Positions 23,322-32,183 of a DNA stretch of 37,412 nucleotides are shown in pieces. Origin of the DNA: TC-15 sp034437275 (GTDB lineage: Bacteria > Chloroflexota > Anaerolineae > Aggregatilineales > Aggregatilineaceae); contig DAOTUD010000123.1 of assembly GCA_034437275.1 (NCBI GenBank), positions 1 to 37,412 on the forward strand, in the 5' to 3' direction. Both the position numbers and the translations under genes were made by a program. A model generated the notes under the pieces. That model saw only the letters and a list, made by a program, of their open reading frames with translations, was not told where the DNA came from and searched no databases. Within the stretch, counting starts at the first letter, position 1, and every line of letters starts with the position of its first letter.

Positions 23322-24707
23322 ATGTCCACCACCACCCCCATCCGGCCCGACGATGTGGCCGCCATCCTGGAAACGCTGATCACCGGGCAGCCGGTCGCCG
23401 TTGTCGGCCTCAGCAATTTCGGCAAGTCCACCTTGCTGCGCCAGTTGAGCGCGCCACAGGTCACCCAGGCCTACCAGCAGGCGACCAGTCGCCCCATGAC
23501 CAGCGTCTACATCGACTGTAACCGCATGTTGGAGATGAGTCCGCAGGGCTTTTACGAGGTCATCCTGCGCGCGATCCTGGAAACGCTGGCCACGACCGAC
23601 ACCGTGCTGGACACGCTCAGCGACAACATCGAGGCGCTGTACCAGAAGGTCACCGAGTCGAACACCGCCTTTGCGATCCCGCTGGCCTTCAACGACGCGA
23701 TCATCACGCTGCTGGACGACCAGGACGAGCGCGACCTGGTGCTGCTGCTGGACGAGTTCGACGCGGTGCTGACCGGGCTGGACGAGCGCGTGTTTTTGAA
23801 CCTGCGCGCGCTCAAGGACAAGTACGCCGAACGCCTGAACTACGTCACCGCCACGCTGCAAGCGCTGTCCGCGGTGGGCGGTGGCGATGACCTGGGGGAG
23901 TTCGTCGAGCTGTTCACGCCGCACAAGGTCCACCTCCAACCGCTGGACGAGGACGCCGCGACCGACCTGGCCGCCGATATCTTCACCCAGGCCAACGACG
24001 CGCTGGACCCGCCCGAACGCGAGTTCATCCTGGAGCAAGCGGGCGGCCATCCGGGGCTGATTCAGGCGGTGGCGCACGTCGTGATGGAGGTCGAGTCCGG
24101 CGCGCCCGCCACCTATACCCAGCAGGCGCTGGACATGGCCGAGGATGCCCTGGAAAATCACCGGCTGGTGCGCATCGAACTGGGCAAGTTGTGGCAGCAG
24201 CTACTGCCCGAAGAACGCGCGGCGGCGACCCTGGCCGCGGCGCAGGGCGTGGCGGCGCTCTCTGGGGAGCAGCGCACCGACCTGCTCACGCGCGGGCTGC
24301 TGGTCTACGAAGCGGGCAAGCTGCGCCTGTTTGCGCGCCTGTTCGCGCACTACGCGCGCCGCCAGGGCTTCTGGCAGCAAGACATGCCCGACGGCGTGTG
24401 GGTGGATATCGACGCCGGGACAGTGTGGGTCAACGGCGAACGGATCGCCGCCCTGACCGAACTGGAATACCGGCTGCTGCTGCTGTTGTATGGGCGGCTG
24501 GATAAAATCTGCGACAAATACCAGATCGTCGAATCGGTGTGGGGCCAGGAATACCTGGGCGAGGTGGACGACGCCCGCATCGAAAAGCTGATCAGCCGCC
24601 TGCGCGCCAAGTTGGAGCAGGACTCGTCCAATCCGCAGTTTATCAGCACCGTGCGCGGGCGCGGCTACCGGCTCAACAGCACCACGCGCGCCGCCGGGGA
24701 ACCCTAA
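23322..24707 (+). CDS. STAND-like P-loop ATPase fused to an OmpR/PhoB-type winged helix
   Basis: From ATG 23322 the protein has 461 residues. The N-terminal NTPase has Walker A 'GLSNFGKST' (29-37) and Walker B 'LVLLLDEFD' (Asp144, Glu145). A helical region follows with 'GGHPGLIQAVAH' (about 240-255), as in MNS/STAND-type and ORC-like AAA ATPases. The C-terminal ~105 residues are a Trans_reg_C winged helix: a 'VWVNGERIAALTELEYRLL' strand-helix start, 'IVESVWGQEYLG', 'IEKLISRLRAKLEQD' as recognition helix, and the 'ISTVRGRGYRL' wing. It is probably an ATP-switched transcription regulator with no phosphoacceptor receiver. An in-frame GTG at 23298 is an alternative start; neither has a Shine-Dalgarno. 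The histidine kinase gene downstream is a candidate functional neighbour, but it has its own putative promoter. Confidence 0.85.
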   Translation: MSTTTPIRPDDVAAILETLITGQPVAVVGLSNFGKSTLLRQLSAPQVTQAYQQATSRPMTSVYIDCNRMLEMSPQGFYEVILRAILETLATTDTVLDTLSDNIEALYQKVTESNTAFAIPLAFNDAIITLLDDQDERDLVLLLDEFDAVLTGLDERVFLNLRALKDKYAERLNYVTATLQALSAVGGGDDLGEFVELFTPHKVHLQPLDEDAATDLAADIFTQANDALDPPEREFILEQAGGHPGLIQAVAHVVMEVESGAPATYTQQALDMAEDALENHRLVRIELGKLWQQLLPEERAAATLAAAQGVAALSGEQRTDLLTRGLLVYEAGKLRLFARLFAHYARRQGFWQQDMPDGVWVDIDAGTVWVNGERIAALTELEYRLLLLLYGRLDKICDKYQIVESVWGQEYLGEVDDARIEKLISRLRAKLEQDSSNPQFISTVRGRGYRLNSTTRAAGEP

Positions 24708-24769
24708 CCGCTTTTTTACCCCCGGCCACGGGGCTGCTAACGGCATAATCTGCAACAATCCCCACAATA

Positions 24770-24798
24770 TTGTAAACTGGTAATGGTTAACGTTTTAT
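24770..24798 (+). promoter_or_regulatory. Putative promoter for the multi-GAF histidine kinase
   Basis: TTGTAA (24770-24775), a 17-bp spacer and TTTTAT (24793-24798), each matching 4 of 6 consensus bases, lie in an AT-rich patch. The implied leader is about 25 nt and lacks a clear Shine-Dalgarno. Confidence 0.4.
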
Positions 24799-24829
24799 TC
24801 GGGGGCGGTGCGGGGTCCCACAGTAAGCC

Positions 24830-27800
24830 ATGGCATATTCGCTGATTCTACTGGTTGCAGTTTACGTCGCGCTGGCGATGGTCGTGCTGACCCGCCGGCC
24901 TCAGGGTATTTCGGGCGTGGTGTTGGCGGCCTATTTGTTCTGCACGGCAGCGGTCACCGCCGGCTATGTGGTGCTGGGCACCACCGCCGACCGGACCAGC
25001 GCCGAGATCGCTGCCGTCGGGATTGTGCTGCTCTCAAGCTGGGTCTACATGGCGTTTTTGCCGCTGGCCCTGCTGAGCATGATCTTCGAAGCCTGGGTGC
25101 GGCAGTACGCGCGCTGGCTGCTGGCGATCAGCGTAGGGCTGATGGTCCTGGTGGACGCGGTGCTGATCGGGCTGATAGCCACCAGCGCCGAGACGCTGGT
25201 CCAACCGCTGCAAACCGGGTATCAATTGCACTGGATATTGAGCCGGACCGCCTTTTCGATGTGGCTGTCCACCGGGCTGATCCTGATCAGCCAGGTGCCG
25301 CTGGCGATTGTGTTGGGCGCAGCGCTGCACTACCGCCGGCTGCCGCTGTGGCGCGGGGTGCTGCCGTTCGTGATCGCGTCGCTGCTCAGCCTGCTGATCG
25401 GGCTGCTGTCGCCGCTGGCCGGGGCAACCTGGGGCCTGACGGTGGCCGCGCTGGGGCACGCCCTGCCGGTGCTGCTGATCACCGGCGTGCTGCTGCGCGC
25501 CATGCGAACGATCCCCTTCGAGACGCTGGTCCAGTCCATCCTGCGCGAGCACAGCGGCGGCGCGATGGTGCTCGACACGGAGTACCGCGTGGTGTGGAAC
25601 AGCGCGCTGATCTTGCGCTGGCTGGGGCTTCAACCCTTCAGCGCGATCACGCTGCCGCACGTCTCCGAACTGCTGCGCCATACCCCGTGCAAGGCTGTCA
25701 TCACCGACCTGCTGCACGCCGGGACCGGGACGAGCGAGTGCACCGTCCTGATCGATGGCCAGGAGCATATGCTGCACATCACGCTGCAACCCCTGGACGA
25801 TGTGCGCGAGATGCCCGGCGCGTACCTGCTCACGTTCGACGATATCACCGTCTCGCACATCCGGCGCGACCTGGAAGTGCGCAGCCGCGAGTTGATGGCC
25901 CTGGGGACCATCAGCGCCGATATCGTCTCGTCGCTGGAGATGGACCAGGTGATCGTGCGCGCGCTGCGCCGCGTGATGGACATCACCCAGGCCGACGAAG
26001 CCGTCGTATACCTGACGGATGCGTCCGCCCCGGACAGCCTGGTGTTGGCCGGGACCCAGCGCAGCGAACGCCGCATCCTGTCTGCGTCGCCCCCCACCAT
26101 GCCGCTGCACGACAGCACCGTCGGCGACGTGGTGCGCACGTGCGAGACGATCATCACCCCCGACGGAACCCGCGACCCGGTCCACGGGCCGCGCATGGCC
26201 GCCTGTGACCTGCTGGCCGCCGTGACGCTGCCGGTCATGATTCACGACGATGTGCTGGGCGTGCTGCAAATGGGCTGGCAGGTGCCGCACGACTTCGATC
26301 AGGTGGAGATCACGCTGCTGGAGAGTGTGACGCGGCAGTTGGCCGCCGCCCTTGACAACGCCCGGCTGCACAGCACCGAACGCCGCCAGCGCGAGATCGC
26401 CGAAGTGCTGCGCGAAGTCGCCAGCATCCTCAACACCAAGCACTTCGACGAGGCGCTGCAGGCCATGCTGGGCCAGTTGGAGCGCGTGCTGACCTTCGAC
26501 GCGGCGACCGTGCTGCTGCTGGACACGCCCGGCCAACTGGCGATCCGCGCTCACCGCGGCCTGCGCGACAACCCGACCGACGACAAACTACGCGACGTGC
26601 GCATCCCCATCGCCGGCTATCCCTACCTGGCCGAACTATTTGCCACCCGGCAGGCCCAACTCGTGACCGACACGACGCGCGACACCAACTGGGTGCCGGG
26701 GCGCGCCGCTTCCTACGGCACGTGGATGGGCGTGCCGCTGGTGATCCACGATCAGGTGTTGGGCTGCCTGAGCATCAAACACAACCAGCGCGGCCATTTT
26801 TCGCGCGCCGACCTGCAGCTGGCGACTACGTTCGCCGATCAGGCGGCGATTGCCGTGAAGAACGCCCAGTTGTTCGAGTCCGAGCAGCGCCGCCGGGTGC
26901 AGGCCGAAACGCTCCAGCAGGCGTCTTACGACCTGGTCACCAGCCCGGACCTGGACCACGCGCTGCTGGCCGCCCTGACGCACCTGAGCAGCCTGGTCGC
27001 CTTCAACCGGGCGCAGATTGCGCTGGTGGATATCGACAGCAACCGGTGGGCGGTACGCGCCGCCTACCCGGATGTCGCCCACTCGGGCCGGGTCGCGCCC
27101 CTGGACCGCTACCCGGTGGCACGCCAGCATGTGATCGACGCCCGGCGCGCGCTGCGCATCGACGACACCCACCAGCAGCCGAACTGGCGATCCAACTACT
27201 TTCAGGGGCAAGAACTGCGCAGTTGGATCGGGATGCCGCTGCTGGCCCGCGACCAGGTGACCGGCGTGCTGAGCCTGGCCGGCATCCAGCCGGGGACCTT
27301 TTCCGACGAGGATGTCCAGCTCGCCAGCGTGTTTGCCAACCAGATCGCGGCGGCGGTCGAAATCTTCCGCCTGCTGGAAACCGCCAGCCAGCACAACCAG
27401 GCGCTGCGCACGCTGAACACCGTCCTGGCCACCGGGAACGAAGCCCTGACGCACAACAACCTGCTGGCCGTGACGCTGGAGCGCATGCTCGATGCGCTGG
27501 AACTGCCGTGCGGGGCCATTCACCGGCTCGATGGCACGGGCACTGAACTGCGGCTGCACGCGGCTGCCGGGCTGCCGGCCAACGATCGGGCGCAGCTTGC
27601 GCGGGTGGCAGCGGGCACGTCACTGCCGGCGCTGGCGCGGGCTTCGGGCGAATGCCGCACGTTCTTCAGCGTGCCGCTGGTCGCGCACGGGAACACGCTC
27701 GGGCTGTTGAGCGTAGCCGACGAGTCGCTCAGCGGCGAGGTGAAGAATCTGCTCCCAAACGTGGGGCAGCAGTTGGGGGTGCTGGCCGAAAACGCGCGTC

Positions 27801-29905
27801 TGTTCGAGGAAACCCGGCAGCGCGAAGCGCTCTCGACCGACCTGGGCCGGCTGGGCATGGCCCTCAGCGCGCGCCTGAACCGTGACGTGGTGCTCGACAT
27901 GATCTGCCGCGAGACGCTGGACGTGTTCCAGGTGCAGGGGGCGTACCTGTGGCTGCAGCAGGACGGCGAACTGGTCGGGACAGCGGCGCACGGCCCCGGG
28001 GCCGAAGCGTTCCCCGGCCATGTCTGCCCGCACGACGATCCGGGGCTGCTGCCGACCCGCGTGCTCCACGATTGGCGTCCGCGTTACGTGAACCACATCC
28101 AGGAGACCGCCGCCCTACCGGACAATTTCGCTGCCTTTGCCCAGGCCCAGGCCGCGCTGGCGGTGCCGCTGCTGCGCGGGGATGTGGCGCTGGGGCTGCT
28201 GCTGTTGGTCAGCACCGCCAACTCCGAAGCGTTCGCCGACTGGCAGGTCGACCAGATCGGAATTTTGGGCGTGCAGGCCGCACTGGCGATCCAGAACGCG
28301 ACACTGTTCGACGAAATTCGCCGCCGGCTGGACCAACTGCGGCTGGTGAACGAGGTCGGGCGCTATGCCACCGCCATCCTGAGCGAACAAAACCTGATTC
28401 ACGGCGTGGCGCGCAAGCTGTACGAGGTGTTGGGCTACGACATCATCGGCCTGCTGCACGTGACCGACGAGGAGCCGCAGGTGCGCTCGATGTTTGTCCG
28501 CGATCAATTGATATCCGCCGCAGACTACGACCAGTTTTGCGCCGCGGACCCCGAGCTGATCGAGCAGGCCATCAGCCAGGCCGAACCGACGATCATCAAC
28601 CACCGCTGCCACCTGGACCGCCCCATCCACGACCTGCCGCTGATCTTTGACTGCTGCACGCTGGCGGTGCCGCTGGTGGTCGCCGACGAGGTGATCGGGG
28701 TACTGGTCGTGGCGCGGCAGGGGGAACGCTCGATCACGTACGAGGATTTGGACGTGCTGGAGCCGCTGGCGACCCAACTGGCGATCTCGGTGCAGAACGC
28801 GCACCTGTTCGACGCGGTGCGCCAGCAAACGATCCGCCTCGAGGCGCGCGTCGCCGAACGGACCGCTGAGATTCGCCAGCAGCACGAACGGACCGAGGCG
28901 ATCCTGCGCTCGGTGGCCGACGCCGTGATCGTGTCCGACCTGTCCGGCCAGGTGGTGATGACCAACCCGGTCGCGCGGGCGTTGTTCGAGCAGTACGACC
29001 TGGAGATGAACCTGGGCCAGCGCATCGGCGATCTGGTACAGGACGCGCTGACCGACAATGCCAACCACGACGCGACCGAAGTGATCGAAGTAGGCCCGGT
29101 CGCGCTGCAGGCCAAAGCCTCGCCGGTGGTCCAGGACGGGCAGGTGTCCGGAACGGTGGTGGTGCTGCGCGATATCTCGCGGCTGCAAGAACTCGACCGC
29201 ATGAAGGATAATTTCGTCTCCAACGTGTCGCACGAACTGCGCACGCCGCTGGCGAACCTGAAGCTGTACCTGTCGCTGCTGCGCAGCGGGCGTGCCGAGC
29301 GCCAGGAGAACTACCAGTCCGTCATGGAACGCGAGATCGACCGCCTGGAGCGCCTGATCATCGACCTGCTGGACCTCTCGCGCTTGCAGAGCCAGCAGCG
29401 CGCCAACCAGCCCCAGGTCCGCGAGCCGGTCGACCTGACCGCCCTGATCGAATCGGTGATCAACGGCAACACGGCCTGGGCGGAGAGCAAAGCCCTCACG
29501 CTGCGCAGCGAGCACCGGGCCGGGACGCTGCCGCCGGTCCTGGGCGATCAGGACCAACTGGTGCGCGCGCTAACTAACCTGGTCGCCAACGCGATCAGTT
29601 ACACGCCAGAGGGCGGCACGATCACGATACGCAGCGATCTGCACTGCCCCCCCTCGGATGACAAACGGGTTTGCGTGGAGATCATCGACACCGGGATCGG
29701 GATTCCCGACGCCGACCTCGAGCGCATCTTCGAGCGCTTCCAGCGGGGCACCAACATCGACACCAGCTCGCCCGGGACCGGGCTGGGGCTGGCGATCATC
29801 AAGGAGATCACCGAGCTACATGACGGTACCATTGAGGTAGAAAGCAGCGAAGGTGCAGGCAGCACTTTTCGTTTATTGTTTCCGGTGTTAAACTCAGGCC
29901 AATGA
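24830..29905 (+). CDS. Large 7TM-PAS-GAF(x6)-PAS sensor histidine kinase
   Basis: The 1691 residues comprise an N-terminal 7TM sensor-like region (about 1-235), a PAS domain (about 238-340) and six consecutive GAF units (starting near 355, 524, 700, 858, 1001 and 1169). A short coiled coil leads to a second PAS (about 1357-1450). The HisKA domain has the phosphoacceptor His1468 in 'SNVSHELRTPLANL', and HATPase_c runs from about 1560 to 1690 (N box 'LTNLVANAISYTPEGG', G1 'DTGIGIP', G2 'GTGLGLAI'). It should autophosphorylate on His1468 and pass phosphate to a response regulator; the ligands of the GAF units are unknown. The GAF units have diverged from each other. The receiver-containing hybrid gene follows 23 bp downstream and is the obvious partner. 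Confidence 0.93.
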   Translation: MAYSLILLVAVYVALAMVVLTRRPQGISGVVLAAYLFCTAAVTAGYVVLGTTADRTSAEIAAVGIVLLSSWVYMAFLPLALLSMIFEAWVRQYARWLLAISVGLMVLVDAVLIGLIATSAETLVQPLQTGYQLHWILSRTAFSMWLSTGLILISQVPLAIVLGAALHYRRLPLWRGVLPFVIASLLSLLIGLLSPLAGATWGLTVAALGHALPVLLITGVLLRAMRTIPFETLVQSILREHSGGAMVLDTEYRVVWNSALILRWLGLQPFSAITLPHVSELLRHTPCKAVITDLLHAGTGTSECTVLIDGQEHMLHITLQPLDDVREMPGAYLLTFDDITVSHIRRDLEVRSRELMALGTISADIVSSLEMDQVIVRALRRVMDITQADEAVVYLTDASAPDSLVLAGTQRSERRILSASPPTMPLHDSTVGDVVRTCETIITPDGTRDPVHGPRMAACDLLAAVTLPVMIHDDVLGVLQMGWQVPHDFDQVEITLLESVTRQLAAALDNARLHSTERRQREIAEVLREVASILNTKHFDEALQAMLGQLERVLTFDAATVLLLDTPGQLAIRAHRGLRDNPTDDKLRDVRIPIAGYPYLAELFATRQAQLVTDTTRDTNWVPGRAASYGTWMGVPLVIHDQVLGCLSIKHNQRGHFSRADLQLATTFADQAAIAVKNAQLFESEQRRRVQAETLQQASYDLVTSPDLDHALLAALTHLSSLVAFNRAQIALVDIDSNRWAVRAAYPDVAHSGRVAPLDRYPVARQHVIDARRALRIDDTHQQPNWRSNYFQGQELRSWIGMPLLARDQVTGVLSLAGIQPGTFSDEDVQLASVFANQIAAAVEIFRLLETASQHNQALRTLNTVLATGNEALTHNNLLAVTLERMLDALELPCGAIHRLDGTGTELRLHAAAGLPANDRAQLARVAAGTSLPALARASGECRTFFSVPLVAHGNTLGLLSVADESLSGEVKNLLPNVGQQLGVLAENARLFEETRQREALSTDLGRLGMALSARLNRDVVLDMICRETLDVFQVQGAYLWLQQDGELVGTAAHGPGAEAFPGHVCPHDDPGLLPTRVLHDWRPRYVNHIQETAALPDNFAAFAQAQAALAVPLLRGDVALGLLLLVSTANSEAFADWQVDQIGILGVQAALAIQNATLFDEIRRRLDQLRLVNEVGRYATAILSEQNLIHGVARKLYEVLGYDIIGLLHVTDEEPQVRSMFVRDQLISAADYDQFCAADPELIEQAISQAEPTIINHRCHLDRPIHDLPLIFDCCTLAVPLVVADEVIGVLVVARQGERSITYEDLDVLEPLATQLAISVQNAHLFDAVRQQTIRLEARVAERTAEIRQQHERTEAILRSVADAVIVSDLSGQVVMTNPVARALFEQYDLEMNLGQRIGDLVQDALTDNANHDATEVIEVGPVALQAKASPVVQDGQVSGTVVVLRDISRLQELDRMKDNFVSNVSHELRTPLANLKLYLSLLRSGRAERQENYQSVMEREIDRLERLIIDLLDLSRLQSQQRANQPQVREPVDLTALIESVINGNTAWAESKALTLRSEHRAGTLPPVLGDQDQLVRALTNLVANAISYTPEGGTITIRSDLHCPPSDDKRVCVEIIDTGIGIPDADLERIFERFQRGTNIDTSSPGTGLGLAIIKEITELHDGTIEVESSEGAGSTFRLLFPVLNSGQ

Positions 29906-29928
29906 TCGATGGCTGGCGGAGAAGAGTG

Positions 29929-31056
29929 ATGGATAAAATAACAATCCTGGTTGTAGAAGATGATACGCACCTGATGGAAGGCATCAGGGACATTCTAGAG
30001 ATTAACGGCTATAAAGTGCTGACCGCGACAAATGGCGTGGCCGGCCTGGACGTGCTGCACGACCAACCCACCCCGCCGGACCTGATCGTCTCGGACATCA
30101 TGATGCCGCACATGGACGGCTACGAGTTCTTCGAGGCGGTGCGCGCCGAGGAAGGCTGGGTGACGATCCCCTTCATCTTCCTGACGGCCAAAGGCGAGCG
30201 CGACGATATCCATCGCGGCAAGAGCATGGGGGCCGAGGATTATGTCGTCAAGCCGTTCGACGCCGACGATCTGCTGGTCGCAGTGGCGGCCAAGCTCAAC
30301 CGCAAGCAGCAGTTGGACAAGGTGTGGCATGGCGAGATTTCGAACATCAAGCACAACATCCTCACCATCCTGAACCACGAACTGCGCACACCGCTGACGT
30401 ACGTCGTCGCCTACGCGGACATGCTGCACCACGATGCCGAAGACCTCAGCCTGGACGACATGCGCGGCTTTCTGCGCGGGATCAACGCCGGGGCCAATCG
30501 GCTGCGGCGCATGGTGGAAAATTTTATCCTGCTGGTCGAGTTGGAAACCGGCGAAGCCAAGCAAACCTTTAGCTGGCGCAAGCATCTAATGTCCAACTAC
30601 AGCATGTTTTTGGGCCTTATCGAGAGCAAATACGCGGATATCGCGCACGAGCATCAGGTGACGGTGCAGGTCGAAGTCGCGGACGACTTGCCGCCGGTCC
30701 TGGCCGACCCGGAATATCTGGGCGCGGCGATGGAGTGCCTGGTCGACAACGCCATCAAATTTACCGAAGACCCCGACACCACCATCACCCTGCGTGCGTA
30801 TACAGAGAATGGGTACGTCTGCCTGGCGGTTGAAGATCAGGGGCGCGGCATCCCGCCGGATGAATTGCAGCATATTTTTGCGAGCTTCTACCAGATCGAC
30901 CGCGAGAAGTACGAAGATCAAGGCGCGGGGTCTGGCCTGGCGATTGTGGATGGCGTGGTGCGGATGCACACCGGCAGTATGTCCATCGAAAGCACGCCCC
31001 AGGAAGGATCGACCTTTGTGATTCAACTGCCCATCGCCGAGGAAGAACAGGCCTGA
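29929..31056 (+). CDS. Receiver-HisKA-HATPase hybrid (response regulator fused to a histidine kinase)
   Basis: The 375-residue protein from ATG 29929 has GGAG 7 nt upstream; an in-frame ATG at 29902 inside the previous gene's end has no such site. The receiver domain covers residues 1-120: acidic pair 'VVEDD' near 8-12, phosphoacceptor Asp56 ('SDIMMP') and Lys108 ('VVKPF'). The HisKA domain has His150 ('LNHELRTPLTY'), and HATPase_c runs from about 260 to 370 with 'LVDNAIKF', 'DQGRGIP' and 'GAGSGLAIVDG'. There is no DNA-binding domain. It could receive phosphate from the 1691-aa kinase and relay it elsewhere; neither a phosphotransfer protein nor a DNA-binding output is nearby. Confidence 0.93.
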   Translation: MDKITILVVEDDTHLMEGIRDILEINGYKVLTATNGVAGLDVLHDQPTPPDLIVSDIMMPHMDGYEFFEAVRAEEGWVTIPFIFLTAKGERDDIHRGKSMGAEDYVVKPFDADDLLVAVAAKLNRKQQLDKVWHGEISNIKHNILTILNHELRTPLTYVVAYADMLHHDAEDLSLDDMRGFLRGINAGANRLRRMVENFILLVELETGEAKQTFSWRKHLMSNYSMFLGLIESKYADIAHEHQVTVQVEVADDLPPVLADPEYLGAAMECLVDNAIKFTEDPDTTITLRAYTENGYVCLAVEDQGRGIPPDELQHIFASFYQIDREKYEDQGAGSGLAIVDGVVRMHTGSMSIESTPQEGSTFVIQLPIAEEEQA

Positions 31057-31161
31057 TACGCGGCAGGCCTGTCAGATGATCGTCAGCCCTACGTCAGAAG
31101 CGATCATGAACTCATGTTACGATCAAGTGTAGCCAATTAGTTCACAGGAGGCACGGCTCAG

Positions 31162-31854
31162 ATGGCTTCATTGCTCCAGAAGATGAACACCCTTATTTCG
31201 GCAAACATTCATGCCCTGGTCGATTCGGCGCTGGAGGCCAATTCGGTGAAGGTCATGGACGAGTACATCCGCCAGGCCGAGCGCAATCTCGACGCGGTCG
31301 AGGATGCCGCCGCGACCGTCGGCGGGACGGTGAAAACCCTGAAGCGGAAGTATGAGGAGTTCGCGGCGGCTGCCGAGAAGCTGGACCGCGACATCGACAC
31401 GCTGCTGCTGCGCGGCAAGACCGACCTCGCCAGCGCGGCCCAGGCCGAACTCAACCAGAAACAGCAGCTTGCCCAGGAATATTACGAACAGTGGCAGACT
31501 CAGGAGCAAGAGTATCGCCGGATGCTGGATGCCAAGCTCAAGCTGGAAGCCAAGCTCACGACGATCAAGCAGGAGCGCGAGCACCTCAAGGCGCTGATGG
31601 AACTGGTCGAGGCCAAGGAACTCACCACCCAGACCATCAAGAGCCTGGACGACCTGGCCGGGATGGGCGACGACGACGTGCAGCGCCTCGGCGAGCAGAT
31701 CCGCGCCCGGCTGGACCGCGAAGAGGCCCGGCTGGAGATGGCCTCTACCAGCGTGCGCGACCAGATCGACGAAGCCATCGGCACGTCCGAGATCGAACTG
31801 CAGCTTGAGGAACGCCGCCAACGCCTGGGGCTGGGCGGCGAGGCGGAAGGGTAG
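31162..31854 (+). CDS. PspA/IM30-family membrane-stress protein
   Basis: The 230 residues are almost wholly helical and coiled coil. The start 'LLQKMNTLISANIHALVDSA' and the following 'DEYIRQAERNLDAVEDAAA' are the standard PspA/Vipp1 opening. These ESCRT-III-like proteins oligomerise on the inner membrane and protect it under envelope stress. Helix alpha-0 is short here. The AGGAGG Shine-Dalgarno stands 10 nt before the ATG. No PspF or PspBC homologue is seen; the downstream membrane protein (32184-33011) may be the local partner. The 105-bp upstream spacer is less GC-rich and shows only a weak -10 candidate (TACGAT), so I do not call a promoter. Confidence 0.93.
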   Translation: MASLLQKMNTLISANIHALVDSALEANSVKVMDEYIRQAERNLDAVEDAAATVGGTVKTLKRKYEEFAAAAEKLDRDIDTLLLRGKTDLASAAQAELNQKQQLAQEYYEQWQTQEQEYRRMLDAKLKLEAKLTTIKQEREHLKALMELVEAKELTTQTIKSLDDLAGMGDDDVQRLGEQIRARLDREEARLEMASTSVRDQIDEAIGTSEIELQLEERRQRLGLGGEAEG

Positions 31855-31862
31855 GCTGGCGT

Positions 31863-32069
31863 ATGGCGGTCACGATTGAGGTCACCAACAGCGGCGGGCG
31901 CACCTGCGAAGTGAATATCCAGTGGGGCAACACCCACTCGTGCGGCCTGACCGACCGCCAGGGGCGCGTCACGTTTGACGTCAGCCCCGGCACGGGTACG
32001 GTCTACGTGGACGGTAAGAAAGTGTTGGAAAACAGCCGCATCGCCGGCACGGTGCGCGTCTGCAAGTAG
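31863..32069 (+). CDS. Unknown 68-aa beta-rich protein next to pspA
   Basis: This short protein of 68 residues looks like a compact beta-sandwich: alternating strands 'VTIEVTNSGGRTCEVNIQW', 'GRVTFDVSPGTGTVYVDGK' and 'AGTVRVC'. It has three Cys (about 15, 27 and 67) and no signal peptide. It starts 8 nt after the stop of pspA, with AGG-rich sequence before the ATG, so the two are probably co-transcribed. A hairpin follows immediately after its stop. I do not recognise the family; partnership with PspA is inferred from the operon only. Confidence 0.7.
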   Translation: MAVTIEVTNSGGRTCEVNIQWGNTHSCGLTDRQGRVTFDVSPGTGTVYVDGKKVLENSRIAGTVRVCK

Positions 32070-32070
32070 C

Positions 32071-32095
32071 GCCATGCGGAGAGCATCCGTATGGC
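32071..32095. terminator. Strong hairpin directly after the pspA-68 aa gene pair
   Basis: GCCATGCGGA (32071-32080) pairs with TCCGTATGGC (32086-32095), a 10-bp stem with one G-T wobble and a 5-nt loop, starting 2 nt after the stop codon. No U-tract follows on the plus strand, so it could equally stabilise the 3' end. Confidence 0.4.
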
Positions 32096-32107
32096 GGCAA
32101 AACTGCG

Positions 32108-32143
32108 TATAATGATATCAAAGGGGCGTAGCGCTTACGCCCC
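32108..32143 (+). repeat. Second GGGGCGTA palindrome, with an adjacent TATAAT
   Basis: GGGGCGTA (32123-32130) and TACGCCCC (32136-32143) form an 8-bp palindrome like that at 23228-23251. A perfect TATAAT at 32108-32113 could be the -10 of the next gene, but no clear -35 is visible at the proper distance. Confidence 0.5.
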
Positions 32144-32183
32144 TGTGGCCTTGTCTGCCAGCGGGCATGAGGAGTTTGGCACT

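Noticed and set aside
24708..24740. TTTTTT run after the STAND-ATPase gene as an intrinsic terminator
   Set aside because: Only a 3-bp GGG/CCC pairing precedes the T-run; the better CCCC/GGGG hairpin lies after it, so the order is wrong for the plus strand.
25034..26554. 506-codon antisense frame inside the histidine kinase gene
   Set aside because: It is composed of Gln, His, Arg and Ala in low-complexity runs. The plus-strand frame carries intact 7TM, PAS and GAF domains.
32091..32183. N-terminal extension of the two-TM coiled-coil protein
   Set aside because: It would translate the palindromic repeat and has no Shine-Dalgarno. ATG 32184 has GAGGAG at 9 nt and gives a TM start typical of such proteins.
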